From positions 1-64,000 of the forward strand of contig JALNYR010000001.1 in assembly GCA_023229725.1 (NCBI GenBank): a stretch of DNA of 64,000 nucleotides, given 5' to 3'. Under the pieces are notes generated by a model. That model searched no databases. It saw nothing but the letters and a program-made list of their open reading frames with translations, and had not been told where the DNA came from. The DNA is from Dehalococcoidia bacterium (lineage in GTDB: Bacteria; Chloroflexota; Dehalococcoidia; GIF9; AB-539-J10). Of the stretch, positions 39,601-48,141 are shown in pieces. The translations under genes were made by a program, and so were the position numbers. Every line of letters begins with the position of its first letter. Position 1 is the stretch's first letter.

Positions 39601-40549
39601 CGTCATCGTCTGGCGCCGGGCCGAGCACCTCCATCGCTGCGTCACGGAGGCCGAGGGGCGCTGGCCGGTTTGGCTCTGGTGCCACGACGTGCCGGACCCG
39701 AAGCGCGCCGCGAACTACCGCGTCGCGGACCGCGTCCTCGTGCTCTCGCAGTACCAGCGCGAGCTCTACGCGGCGGTCGGCGTCGCGCAGGGGAAGCTGG
39801 TCGTCCTGCAGAACGGGGTCGACGCCGCCGCGATCGAGGTGGCTCGGACGACTCGCGATCCTGCAGTCGTTACGGCGCGAGAGTTCGACTCTCGTGCCGT
39901 CTTCTACGGCTCCTCGGGCGACCGGGGCCTCCTTCACCTTCTCCGGATGTGGCCGAGCGTGCGAGAGGCCGTGCCCGACGCGCAGCTCATCTGCACCTAC
40001 CGCACTGACCTCATGCGCTGGCCGACGAACCCGCCGATCTGGTTCAAGATCGCCGACGAGATTGAACGGCTCGGCCGCGAGCTCCCCGGCGTCACCTTCT
40101 ACCCTGGCCTGCCGCACGACGAGTACCTCGCCGCGGCCTCGCGCTGTGGCGTCTGGGCCTACCCGTCGAACTTCGAGGAGATCTCGTGCATCGTCGCGAT
40201 GGAGATGCAGGCCCTCGGCCTCGAGCCCGTCGCAACGGACCTCGCCGCGCTCTCGGAGACCGTCCTCGAGGGCCCGCTCGTCCGGTGGAACATCGTCTCG
40301 GACGAGCTCATCGCCGGAGGCGCTCGGAGCGAGGGGGGCACGCTCTGGGTGCCAGACGGCTGTTTCTCCAAGACTTTCCGCGATGTTCTCGTCGGTGCGC
40401 TGCTCGACCCGATGTCAGGGAATGACCGCCTCAAGTTATCCGAGGACGCGCTCGCCCGCTACTCTTGGACCGTGACCGCCCGGCTCTTCGCCGAGGCGAT
40501 CGAGGAGTCCAGGCATGGCGACCACCCCCACGAAGAGCCGCGAGAGTGA
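36626..40549 (+). CDS. Multi-domain glycosyltransferase: GT2-TPR-methyltransferase-GT4, 1307 aa
   Basis: ATG 36626 overlaps the previous stop. Residues 1-200 are an unassigned domain (MRFVTLVECDQDIAALLETA start). A GT2-type domain follows near 205-420 with SLCVIARGVDEAL and FRMFLDADDTLEW. TPR-like helices fill about 440-690. Near 705-900 is a class I SAM methyltransferase: EFWDVGCNTAWLTIAVAQ, CHCVGIDISTARVEEA, LISEVLEHL. The C-terminal ~380 residues are GT-B: GGSEQAVIHLAPELAARGYE, WCHDVPDP, LQNGVD, WAYPSNFEEISCIVAMEMQA. It could extend and methyl-cap a glycan. The downstream fibre gene starts inside its end. Domain calls are strong. Confidence 0.85.
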   Translation: MRFVTLVECDQDIAALLETAKSSWDRFGEVLNVFRDDEGKLAERLNARVAHIEGPAWVALAELNEEFAGDGENVKEELGFYVERLYRENVQLTAAASWVGQDYATAKAYRPKIWFVPEGSTFGAEWEFRFEVDVVVTSRRPTADNAMFSVTKENFAISRRTSIRSIGEVDRRQAIVAALGHELTCAEEQHYQAALVPPWSPLLSLCVIARGVDEALLRMLESVRGHVSEVCILFTTFEDPGVDLSTADGCLHDTVDVPLRIDCWHDPHSFQQSDGTWCIANFDWARQQCFGLASGMFRMFLDADDTLEWTGAPPAPPLWDIVAKNFLAGAKRAYSSRSVALPYFYVGSELKDAAVPGIAQPRSCIFLWGEDGHPLWRWHRPLHERAVPTEWNVVSRHDSVELPGEIFIIRHHGDADVGSHQERNRYIAEWALEYRPDLSDMDRAALEFVLATIALREDGIAAAAPRFERAMELGQGDSYGLVAAIDYATALIAAHRPKDALEIVMPRLDLFPTDQGLMLVAARAYRKMQQPGLALKWYWKALAEKPETPAGQSYRCLVADVEYAARLEAVDAAVEVRQLDAAVTILEKAPASIKKRPEVERAVTNVRRLAGDNIAATSVLALVHYLLSLDCVDLAAQVVDSLTPQLLELEPVVRARRAVERRSRHLRDDGAYLATYDILNEADLVVKAKRHQGFLLERIIAAGPVEFWDVGCNTAWLTIAVAQALPKCHCVGIDISTARVEEAQRRAKLAGVENVEFFVDGAVPERPDTCSKIFVDTFGPRLVLISEVLEHLISPIDVLNFWQYEGGADRIMITVPDVEAYYNLWWWARQLNEPLSHSQRLGSEGAEHVRCYDAHRIVAELREAGFEPERVERVDISQNLVGEGEPDQSLLFVDAVRGASMEAMAALHPFGRIDIFCEGYVPWGPRAHLEGSGATSRMVGGSEQAVIHLAPELAARGYEVHVYAAPMERRGFERGVWWHHLGEFVPSEPRDLVIVWRRAEHLHRCVTEAEGRWPVWLWCHDVPDPKRAANYRVADRVLVLSQYQRELYAAVGVAQGKLVVLQNGVDAAAIEVARTTRDPAVVTAREFDSRAVFYGSSGDRGLLHLLRMWPSVREAVPDAQLICTYRTDLMRWPTNPPIWFKIADEIERLGRELPGVTFYPGLPHDEYLAAASRCGVWAYPSNFEEISCIVAMEMQALGLEPVATDLAALSETVLEGPLVRWNIVSDELIAGGARSEGGTLWVPDGCFSKTFRDVLVGALLDPMSGNDRLKLSEDALARYSWTVTARLFAEAIEESRHGDHPHEEPRE

Positions 40550-42458
40550 GCTTCGTTCCCTCGGCCGACGTTCCGTCACCGCAGTAGACGCTGCAGCTCC
40601 TGTAATCGACTCCGGGTTCGACGTTACCGCGTGGGATCAGGTCCTCGTCGCGGTCTCCGGAGACGTGGTGGGCGTCGCGGAGGTGCTGGTCTACGCCCAG
40701 TACGCCGGCTTCATCACGACCGCGCAAGCGCCGACGATGGTGCCGATGACGTACTTGCGCGCCGTGCCGCTCAAGGACCACACGAGCACCTACCGCGGCA
40801 ACGCGGCCTTTGTGCTCAACACGATGAAGGCCGACGCCATCTTCCCGTCCATCATCACCTTCTCCGGCGCGGCGACGGTGTACGTCAACGTCTTCGGGAT
40901 CACGCCGAAGGGCGCCGAGCTCATCTCTGGGGCCGGCATTCAGGGGGAGGACGACGCTGACGTTTTTGACACCGTCGATCTCATCAAGGTGGGAGGCCAG
41001 ACGCTCGCGGCACACGGCCTGGCCTCGACGACGATCCCGGTGCCGGTCGGGGCTCGGGCGACGGTGGCAGACCCGACCGACGTCGATGCGAACGCCGTCG
41101 TGCTGCTGTCGACCACGCTCGGCTCGCGGCTGCGAGTTCAGGCGGGTGGAGTTGCAGCCCACGGGGATGCTGTCGCCGGCAATCCGGTCCTCACAGGCAT
41201 GAAGGCCACGGATGCCGAGCCTGCCGACGTGACCGAAGGCGACGTCGAGGACCTCTCGGGAACGCTGGGCGGCCGGCTCCGGGTGAACGCCGTCGGCAAC
41301 GTCGCGGACGATGCTGCTGCGGCGCTCGCCCCGGTGCGGGTCGCCGGCACGGCCGACGCGGTGCTCTCCACAGTCCACGACGGCGACGTCGCGCAGCTCG
41401 TGACCGACCTCTACAGACGCCTCGTGACGCTCCCGCACGGCGCGACCGCCGACGACGCCGCCGATACCGCGGCTCTGAACCCTGTCAAGGTCGGCGGCAT
41501 CGCCATCTCGCACCTCACGCCAGACGCCGCCGATGCGGGCGACGTGGTTCACCTCTCGACCGACCTCTACCGGCGCGTGCGCGTGCTCCCCGAGGGCCCC
41601 ATCGCCGACGACGCGGTAGCCGACGCCACGAACCCGCTGAAGGTGGGCGCCGTGGTCGACGTGGCCGTCGCGGATGCGGCCGACGGCGACATGGTTCACC
41701 TCGTCACGGACCTCCAGCGACGGCTGCGCGTCGCGGCCGAGGGCGCCGGGGCCCACGACGCCGCGGTGGCCGGCTTCCCGGTCATCGTGGGCGCGAAGGC
41801 GACAGCGGCCGAGCCTGCGACGGTGACCGAGGGCGACGCCTCCTACCTCTCCACGAACCTCGTGGGCCGGCTGCGCGTGAACGCGGTCGGGAACGTCGCC
41901 GACGACGCCGTGGCCGACGCGCTCGGGCCCGTGAAGGTGGGCGCGGTCGCCGACCAGGTGCTCTCGACGGTCGCCGACGCTGACATGGTCCACCTGATCA
42001 CGGACCTCTCGCGCAGGCTCCAGATCCGAGACGGGCTCGCGGGCGACGACGTCTCCGGCGCGAACCGCGTGGCCGCGAACACGACTGCCGACGAACGCGA
42101 CGAGAGCGCCCAGCCTTGGGCGAACGAGACGCTCGCCGCGGCGACGGCGGTCTACTACCCGTCGAGCTCGGGCGCCGAGATCGGGAACCGGCCGTGGCTC
42201 ACGTTCCAGGTGGGCATCCGCCACGGCACGCTGACCTTCGAGAGCTCGAACGACGGCACCTCGTGGACCGACGTCACGAAGACTGTCATCGACCGCGGCC
42301 AGGGTGGCGGCGGGTACGCCTCGTGGGTCGAGCCCGACGCCGCGACGGTCTACTACCAGCTCGAGCTCGTGGCCGGCGCGCGGTACGTGCGGGCGCTCTG
42401 GACCCCGACCGACGCCACCTCGATCATCATCATCTACGTCATGGCGCGAGCCGCGTAG
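40515..42458 (+). CDS. Fibre-like protein with about seven ~50-residue repeats, 647 aa
   Basis: ATG 40515 follows GAGGAGT and overlaps the transferase gene by 35 bases. Residues 1-150 are a beta-rich head domain. About 150-500 hold seven tandem units whose core is ADDAxxxxNPxKVGAxAD then GDMVHLxTDLxRRLRV. The end (about 530-647) is a beta-sandwich (LTFQVGIRHGTLTFESSNDG, VYYQLELVAGARYVRALW). Such repeats with 'VKVGG...D...L..D..GRL.V' are common in phage fibre and virion-surface proteins. It is a paralogue of the 352-aa protein at 48142. Confidence 0.75.
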   Translation: MATTPTKSRESELRSLGRRSVTAVDAAAPVIDSGFDVTAWDQVLVAVSGDVVGVAEVLVYAQYAGFITTAQAPTMVPMTYLRAVPLKDHTSTYRGNAAFVLNTMKADAIFPSIITFSGAATVYVNVFGITPKGAELISGAGIQGEDDADVFDTVDLIKVGGQTLAAHGLASTTIPVPVGARATVADPTDVDANAVVLLSTTLGSRLRVQAGGVAAHGDAVAGNPVLTGMKATDAEPADVTEGDVEDLSGTLGGRLRVNAVGNVADDAAAALAPVRVAGTADAVLSTVHDGDVAQLVTDLYRRLVTLPHGATADDAADTAALNPVKVGGIAISHLTPDAADAGDVVHLSTDLYRRVRVLPEGPIADDAVADATNPLKVGAVVDVAVADAADGDMVHLVTDLQRRLRVAAEGAGAHDAAVAGFPVIVGAKATAAEPATVTEGDASYLSTNLVGRLRVNAVGNVADDAVADALGPVKVGAVADQVLSTVADADMVHLITDLSRRLQIRDGLAGDDVSGANRVAANTTADERDESAQPWANETLAAATAVYYPSSSGAEIGNRPWLTFQVGIRHGTLTFESSNDGTSWTDVTKTVIDRGQGGGGYASWVEPDAATVYYQLELVAGARYVRALWTPTDATSIIIIYVMARAA

Positions 42459-42467
42459 GAGGCACCT

Positions 42468-42860
42468 GTGGACGAAAAGACGCTCTACCCCGAGAACTAC
42501 GAAGAGCCCGAGGCCGAGGCGAAGGCGCCGGTCGGCCGCGACACGACCGCCGTGCTCGCGCTCATTCGGGCCGCGGTGCCCGTGGGCGGGAAGCCCCTCC
42601 CGGTCGAGGCGGTCCGCAAGCTCGTCTGCGGTGACCAGCCGCAGTACACGACCGTGGCCCAGGGTCCCGACCCCTCTGAGGACATGCCCGCGGCGCTCGC
42701 GGCGCTCGCCGCCGGCCAGCCCGTCGTCGGCCCGGCCGCGACCTCGAGCTTCCTTCCGGAAGAGGTCGACGCGCTCGTCCTCCAGGTCATCGAGGAGCGC
42801 AAGCCCTCGTGGAAGCCGGCCGCCGTCGCCGAGGCGAGGGTCGAGGAGCTGGTGAAGTGA
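42468..42860 (+). CDS. Hypothetical protein, 130 aa
   Basis: GTG 42468 follows TAGGAGGCACC. Acidic start (MDEKTLYPENYEEPEAEAKA), a helical middle with one Cys, and a helical end (EEVDALVLQVIEERKPSWKP). No motif. Coupled to the LamG-like gene by GTGA, so it may be a small structural or chaperone partner. Confidence 0.55.
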   Translation: MDEKTLYPENYEEPEAEAKAPVGRDTTAVLALIRAAVPVGGKPLPVEAVRKLVCGDQPQYTTVAQGPDPSEDMPAALAALAAGQPVVGPAATSSFLPEEVDALVLQVIEERKPSWKPAAVAEARVEELVK

Positions 42861-44242
42861 CCGTCGGCGAAGTCATCCGCACGCCCGAGGAGCGTGCCAT
42901 GGACCTGCTCTTCAAGCTCGGCCACAGCCTCACATCCCGTGATGCCGTCGAGCGCGGCGGCGCGACCATCGTCGGCACCGGCACGACGTTCGGGCTGGAT
43001 GGGATGACGCTGAACGGTTCGGGGAACCTGAGCTACTCGACGGCGGGTCCGTCTGTCCTTCGCGCATCTCGTACAACGGTTGTGGAATTCACGCTTGGAT
43101 TCTCAGGTGACGATGGAGCCATTCATTACTTTTTCGATTATACGACACTATCGGGTACTGGCCGTTTCGCTATTACTAAGAATGCGGCGAATGCGATTGT
43201 AGTGACGATTGGCGGAACTACAGTTCTTACCGTAGCATATGCGACGTGGAACGCCGCGCTAGTTGTTGGTCGAAACGTGTTGGTTCTATCGTCAATTACA
43301 GGGTCAACTACCCTATGGCTCAACGGCACTAGCATAGGAACGTCGGCGACAGCTTGGGCCGCAGTCGCGGGAATGCATACGTTTGCGGTAGGTGCTGCTT
43401 ACGATAACGGGAGCCGCTTCACCGGCACCATTCACCGCTTCGAGATCTACGGCAACGTCGCCACCGCCGTTGACGAGCCCTACCTACGCGCCGGCACGCT
43501 GATCTCCGCGCTCAACGACCCGCTGGCCGTTTTGCCTGGCACGAGCTACTACAAGAACGACGCTGGTCTGTACGTGACCGACGTTGGCGGCCGAATCGGC
43601 GGCACGGCTCTGATGGGATCGGACGGCGCGACGGCGGCGCAGTTCCCGACGGTGGCTCGCTCGGCTGGCCTCGTACGCGGGTTTGGCTTTGATGGTGGTG
43701 ATCAAGTCAACCTTGGCGATTCAGACTTATTCAGCTTTACCGATGGTGCCGTAGATAAGCCGTTCACCCTGGCCTGCCTCGCTTCACAGACGCTCGCGTC
43801 TACGCAGGCTCTTATCGCCAAGTCCAACGGGGTGACTGCTGGTGAATATCAGCTCGGACTGAACGTCAATGCTGGGATCATCGAAGCGGTGTTCCTTCTC
43901 ATTGATGAGACGGGTGTTGCATACATCGGAAGAACAGGATCTTTGAATGTGAAGTTGTTGGGCGCATTGACCCCGATCATCGCAACGTGTTCCGGAAGTG
44001 GAACTGTAGCAGGATTACGGATCTACGCTGGTGGCATTCGCGCTGATACTACGAACACGACGTTTGGTGTGTACGCTCGAATGCGGAATACAGCGCGGAC
44101 GCTTCGTGTCGGAAACGACGATTCGGGAGTGATGCCGATGCGCGGTAGTGTTGTGCTTCCTTGTGCGTTTGACTACGAGGCTTCTCCCCTTCAGGCAAAG
44201 GCTATTGGCGCGCGCCTACTACAGCAATCGAGGAGGGGATAA
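42857..44242 (+). CDS. LamG/concanavalin-like surface protein, 461 aa
   Basis: GTG 42857 overlaps the preceding stop. Two beta-sandwich regions: residues about 40-205 (VVEFTLGFSGDDGAIHYFFD, then FTGTIHRFEIYGN) and about 250-455 (GFGFDGGDQVNLGDSDLFSF onward), both with the layout of LamG-like domains used in phage adhesins. The DNA from about 43020 on is visibly less GC-rich than its neighbours, suggesting acquisition. It likely binds a carbohydrate on the particle or host. Its stop overlaps the HNH gene start (TAATG). Confidence 0.6.
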   Translation: MTVGEVIRTPEERAMDLLFKLGHSLTSRDAVERGGATIVGTGTTFGLDGMTLNGSGNLSYSTAGPSVLRASRTTVVEFTLGFSGDDGAIHYFFDYTTLSGTGRFAITKNAANAIVVTIGGTTVLTVAYATWNAALVVGRNVLVLSSITGSTTLWLNGTSIGTSATAWAAVAGMHTFAVGAAYDNGSRFTGTIHRFEIYGNVATAVDEPYLRAGTLISALNDPLAVLPGTSYYKNDAGLYVTDVGGRIGGTALMGSDGATAAQFPTVARSAGLVRGFGFDGGDQVNLGDSDLFSFTDGAVDKPFTLACLASQTLASTQALIAKSNGVTAGEYQLGLNVNAGIIEAVFLLIDETGVAYIGRTGSLNVKLLGALTPIIATCSGSGTVAGLRIYAGGIRADTTNTTFGVYARMRNTARTLRVGNDDSGVMPMRGSVVLPCAFDYEASPLQAKAIGARLLQQSRRG

Positions 44243-45042
44243 TGCCTAAGTGGACAGAAAAAGAACTGCCGCAGCAGCATCCTGGTGGTAATCATTTCAT
44301 CGACGATATTCGCGGTCGTCGGTTTGGGCGGCTCGTGGTGTTGTACCCGACGAACTTGCACAGGTCCAGCGGCGACACACTGTGGCTCTGCAAGTGCGAC
44401 TGTGGAGCTTACTTCGTGGATTCACGCAACAAGCTGTTGCCTCCTACCCGGCGAGAGCGGAGTTGCGGTAGCTCATGCACGCTTGGAGCAAACTCCTACG
44501 AGGTTGTTGGTGATGTTGCGTACATGAAGCTATACGATAAGAGCGGCGCGCATAAGGAGACTGCTCTAATCGACGCAGAAGACCTGGAGTTGGTGAGAGG
44601 GGATAGGTGGTCTGTGGTTCTGGGTCGTAACGGTATCAGCTACGTATATTGCGGCGCGAAGGGGAAACCACTGCATAGGATCATCCTGGAGGCGCACGGC
44701 GTGGACCTCGACGGCCTTGACGTAGACCACATCAAACACAACGGGCTCGACAATAGAAAGTGCAAGCTCCGGCCAGCGACTCGCGCGCAGAATGTCATGA
44801 ACTCAAAGCCGAAAAAGTCGATCACTGGCTATCGTGGAGTAACGTATCGGGCCAGAGCGAAGGACAAGCATTACTTCGCGAAGATCCGCGTTGACGGCGA
44901 GTGCTACAGCCTTGGGGGACACGCTACTCCCGAAGCAGCAGCTCTCGCTTACAACCGTGCTGCTCGTGAACATCATGGCGAGTTCGCCTGTTTGAACCGA
45001 GTGACGCTTGTCTTGAACAGATCTGTGCAGGTGACCCCATGA
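44242..45042 (+). CDS. HNH-AP2 homing-type endonuclease, 266 aa
   Basis: ATG 44242. The N-terminal ~80 residues have GRRFGRLVVLYPTN and LWLCKCDCGAYFV, a zinc-binding module often seen in phage HNH proteins. The HNH core is LHRIILEAHGVDLDGLDVDH and ends HNGLDNRKCKLR then TRAQNVMN. The end is an AP2 DNA-binding domain (GYRGVTYRARAKDKHYFAKI, then GGHATPEAAALAYNRAAREH). It is a self-propagating mobile endonuclease. It sits between two LamG-like genes with tight overlaps on both sides, in AT-richer DNA. Confidence 0.9.
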   Translation: MPKWTEKELPQQHPGGNHFIDDIRGRRFGRLVVLYPTNLHRSSGDTLWLCKCDCGAYFVDSRNKLLPPTRRERSCGSSCTLGANSYEVVGDVAYMKLYDKSGAHKETALIDAEDLELVRGDRWSVVLGRNGISYVYCGAKGKPLHRIILEAHGVDLDGLDVDHIKHNGLDNRKCKLRPATRAQNVMNSKPKKSITGYRGVTYRARAKDKHYFAKIRVDGECYSLGGHATPEAAALAYNRAAREHHGEFACLNRVTLVLNRSVQVTP

Positions 45043-47030
45043 GTGGCCTTAATAGCTTTTACGACTACCTCACCTCGCTCTCGCCCGCAATGGCTACACT
45101 TTTACTTCGGGGCGCCGTGGAGACTCTCGACTCCTACGCTCGGCCACGCGTCATCACTCCCGGCACGGCTGGCGTCGGCCTGACCTGGCGGCGCGGCGAT
45201 AAGGGTTACTACCTCGGCCAAGAGAAGAGTTGCACTGCCGGTGGTGGTGGATCTATTTCGATTGTAGACTCCGGCGCTGCTCCGGAGCTGCGCGCAGTGA
45301 GTGGCACCCTTTTCTGGACAGCTAAAGACTTCCGTGCGACGACTGTTGATATCGTCGGCGCAACCCGAGCGCGTGTATATGCGAAGGCTGACGCTGGGGG
45401 AAGCGACCTGATAGTATTCATCTGGGGCACAAACCAGATTGCAATTTACGATGGAACTTCGGTACGCACAATTACCTCAACGGGGTTGGCCGACGCTCGA
45501 ACGGTAGCGATCAAGTGGGTAACCGGGGGCGTGCCTGGGTTGTTCACCGACGGTATCTATCGGGCAGCCTTTTCGGGGACAATCGTTCCGCCTGGGAACG
45601 ACGCGAACCTCTATTTATGCAACGAGAGTTCCGGCGGTTATGGCTCCCGCATCAACGATTACGGCTTGCAAGCGATCTTCAACGACGTCGTCCTCGGACG
45701 TGCGATCACGGACGAGGAGATTGCGAACCTCCACGACGCTTGGGAGTCGATCGTCAGCGTCTTCGAGCCCAAGCGGACGATCTGGCTGCCGCGCAAGTCG
45801 AGCGAGATCATCACGCCTGCTGCGCTCGTGCAGCTCGCAGGCGCGAAGAACGCAAGCTCGCTCGTCCTCGACCTCACAGGGAACGGTCGCAACGGCACCG
45901 TCAGCGGGCGCGTGACGCAGTCGAAGAGCCCGTGCTGCACGCGCCACCAAGCCCACGGCGCCGGGAACCCACTCATCGCCGCGGCGGCCGACACCTCGCT
46001 CTACCCGAACAGCTTCTCCCTCGAGCTCCAGTACAACGCCCGCTCCCGCGGCCAGTTGGACCAGGGCTGCCTCTGGTCCATCTCGGACGGCGGGACGACG
46101 CGGAGCCGGCTCTACCTGGGCGCGGCGAACACATGGTACTACGAGGTCGCCTACGCCTCCTCGACCGCCCGCTGGACGTTCTCCGCGGGCGCCTACAACA
46201 TCGACCACGAGCTGGTGCTGCGGCACGCGCGCTCCACGGGCGCCGCGCCGACCGCCACGCTCGACGGCGTCGCCCTCACGGTGACCGAGGCGGTCGCCGC
46301 GAGCGGCGCGCTCACGGCCGCGGCGGCGCCCATCGTGAACCGGTTCAACACCGCCGCGCTCGACAGCGACTTCGACGGCGCGCTCATCGAGGAGAAGGAG
46401 TTCGCCTCGGTCCTCTCGGACGCCGACGTGCAGCTCCTCTACCTCGCCTTCGCAGGCTTGGGCATCGTCATCGCGCACCGGACCGATCACCCCGTCAGCG
46501 TCGCAGCAGTAGCGGCTGGCGGAAACGTCGGCCCCTATCGGGTCGTCTCCGGCACGCACAAGTGGCACGACGACGGCACGCGCCGCGGGCTCCTGGGCGT
46601 CACCGCCGGCACGTTCGTCCTCCGCGAGTCGTCGGAGCAGGCCTATGGCGGCTGGGCCTACGCCGCGGTCGTGAAGGGCTCCGATGCGGGGGTCGTGGAG
46701 ATCCCGATCCTCGCCTCGTACTCCGGAGCTCTCACAGCCACGGCGCAGAACGCCTACACGATCCGGTTCACTGACACCGAGGCCGTCGCGATCATCAAGT
46801 ACACGGCCGGCGTCGCCTCCACGGTCGCGACCTCCGCGGACTCGGCGATCGTGGTAGCCACCAACTACGAGGTCATGATCACGCGGCGCGAGTCGGACGG
46901 CTACTTCTCAGTGTCACTCAAGGGCGGCGCGTACACGGACTGGACTGAGGTTGTGGCCGGCACCGACACGACCTTCACGAGCTCGAAGACGCTCGTCGGC
47001 GCTCTCGACGCGGGAGGCTGGCTTGCTTAG
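45039..47030 (+). CDS. LamG-like surface/fibre protein, 663 aa
   Basis: ATG 45039 overlaps the HNH stop. Beta-sandwich regions resembling LamG domains lie at about 35-240 (ELRAVSGTLFWTAKDFRATT, AIFNDVVLGRAITDEEIANL), about 260-480 (AAADTSLYPNSFSLELQYNA, VLRHARSTGAAPTATLDGVA) and a C-terminal beta domain (KWHDDGTRRGLLGVTAGTF onward). This is a likely adhesin or receptor-binding protein. The first ~550 bases are less GC-rich than the rest, so the boundary of an acquired segment may lie inside the gene. Confidence 0.6.
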   Translation: MSGLNSFYDYLTSLSPAMATLLLRGAVETLDSYARPRVITPGTAGVGLTWRRGDKGYYLGQEKSCTAGGGGSISIVDSGAAPELRAVSGTLFWTAKDFRATTVDIVGATRARVYAKADAGGSDLIVFIWGTNQIAIYDGTSVRTITSTGLADARTVAIKWVTGGVPGLFTDGIYRAAFSGTIVPPGNDANLYLCNESSGGYGSRINDYGLQAIFNDVVLGRAITDEEIANLHDAWESIVSVFEPKRTIWLPRKSSEIITPAALVQLAGAKNASSLVLDLTGNGRNGTVSGRVTQSKSPCCTRHQAHGAGNPLIAAAADTSLYPNSFSLELQYNARSRGQLDQGCLWSISDGGTTRSRLYLGAANTWYYEVAYASSTARWTFSAGAYNIDHELVLRHARSTGAAPTATLDGVALTVTEAVAASGALTAAAAPIVNRFNTAALDSDFDGALIEEKEFASVLSDADVQLLYLAFAGLGIVIAHRTDHPVSVAAVAAGGNVGPYRVVSGTHKWHDDGTRRGLLGVTAGTFVLRESSEQAYGGWAYAAVVKGSDAGVVEIPILASYSGALTATAQNAYTIRFTDTEAVAIIKYTAGVASTVATSADSAIVVATNYEVMITRRESDGYFSVSLKGGAYTDWTEVVAGTDTTFTSSKTLVGALDAGGWLA

Positions 47031-48126
47031 GACCGCGACACGGTATCCGCGAGGCGGGAGCCTGCGGCCTACGAACGTCGACCCCGACCCGATCTCGTCG
47101 GACGCGGTCTGGGTGCCGACGAACACCGTGGTATTCCCCGCAGGCTCCGCGCCGCTCTCGTACACCGACCTCGACCTCTCTGCGGTGGTCGGGGCCCGGT
47201 CGGCCTGGGTGCTCATCGGCATCAAGGCGACGAGCTCGACCGCGCGAGTCGTGCGCTTCCGGACGAACGGCGAGACGCAGACCTGGGGCAGCTTCAACGT
47301 CAGCGTCGAGACGAGCGGTGGCGCTCCCTACACCCTCGTCCGGACCTCTCCGCTCGGGATCATCGAGTGGCTCTCCTCCGGCACGCAGACCGTCGAGCTC
47401 ACGGTGCTCGGCTACGTCTCGAACATCCTGCTCGGCGCGGCGCAGCTCTACAACGGCACGCTGCCCACCGGGTGGCAGACCTTCGACGCCTCCGGGAACG
47501 TCTCGAACATCGCGCTGGTCATGCTGAAGAGCCTGCGATTGAACGCGGTGACGAACCGCTTCCACATCTACCGGCCTCGCGGGGATGTTGATGACTGGGT
47601 GCTCGACGTCGACTGCGAGAACATCAACAACTTCATGATCTGCTCGCCGACCGACATGGCGGTCCGGATGCTGACCTTGACCGACAGCTCCGGAAACGTC
47701 GACTTCTACGCGGACATCAACACGACCCAGTCGCGCATCACCATGGACTCCTTCGCCCAGCTCGGTCAGGGATTCTTGCTGCCCAACGCCGGGCAGGAGA
47801 TCGTGTTCCCCTCGGGGCTCTCGCCCACGGTGCTCACCGACCTCGATCTCTCACCAGCCATCGGCGCGCAGGCCGCGCTGGTCTTCCTCAAGGCGAAGTC
47901 GGTCGTGGTCGATACCTCGGTCATGTTCCGGCGTAACGGCGAGGTCATCTCGGCAGTCGCGCCCAACGCTGGCGTGCAGTTCTTCCGAAACGAACACAGT
48001 GCGAACGTCTGCGGGCTCGTCATCGTCGCGTGCGACGAGGCGGGGCTCGTCGAGTGGTGCGCGAGCACGACCGGCTCGCCCGCGCAGCACGAGATCACGG
48101 TCCTCGGGTACATCCCGGCGGCGTAG
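47023..48126 (+). CDS. Structural protein with two repeated beta domains, 367 aa
   Basis: TTG 47023 is preceded by GGGAGG and overlaps the previous stop; no ATG or GTG fits better. Two ~110-residue units are clear: NTVVFPAGSAPLSYTDLDLS ending ELTVLGYVS, and EIVFPSGLSPTVLTDLDLSP ending EITVLGYIPAA. Between them is a linker with alternating strands. Each unit has VFP-G, TDLDLS, a central FR-NGE and a closing VLGY. This is a duplication of one beta-sandwich module, as found in phage surface proteins. The start codon is the least certain part. Confidence 0.6.
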   Translation: MLRTATRYPRGGSLRPTNVDPDPISSDAVWVPTNTVVFPAGSAPLSYTDLDLSAVVGARSAWVLIGIKATSSTARVVRFRTNGETQTWGSFNVSVETSGGAPYTLVRTSPLGIIEWLSSGTQTVELTVLGYVSNILLGAAQLYNGTLPTGWQTFDASGNVSNIALVMLKSLRLNAVTNRFHIYRPRGDVDDWVLDVDCENINNFMICSPTDMAVRMLTLTDSSGNVDFYADINTTQSRITMDSFAQLGQGFLLPNAGQEIVFPSGLSPTVLTDLDLSPAIGAQAALVFLKAKSVVVDTSVMFRRNGEVISAVAPNAGVQFFRNEHSANVCGLVIVACDEAGLVEWCASTTGSPAQHEITVLGYIPAA

Positions 48127-48141
48127 TAGGAGAGGAAGACA

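Noticed and set aside
37808..40117. 769-aa open frame on the minus strand
   Set aside because: Antisense shadow of the multi-domain glycosyltransferase; composition typical of GC-rich reverse frames and no motif.
40900..42050. Possible CRISPR array because of regular repeats
   Set aside because: Repeats are ~150-bp diverged coding units in frame in a fibre gene, not short identical repeats with unique spacers. No CRISPR array was seen elsewhere.
40431..42224. 597-aa frame on the minus strand
   Set aside because: Reverse frame of the fibre-repeat gene; its apparent repeats are only the mirrored DNA repeats.
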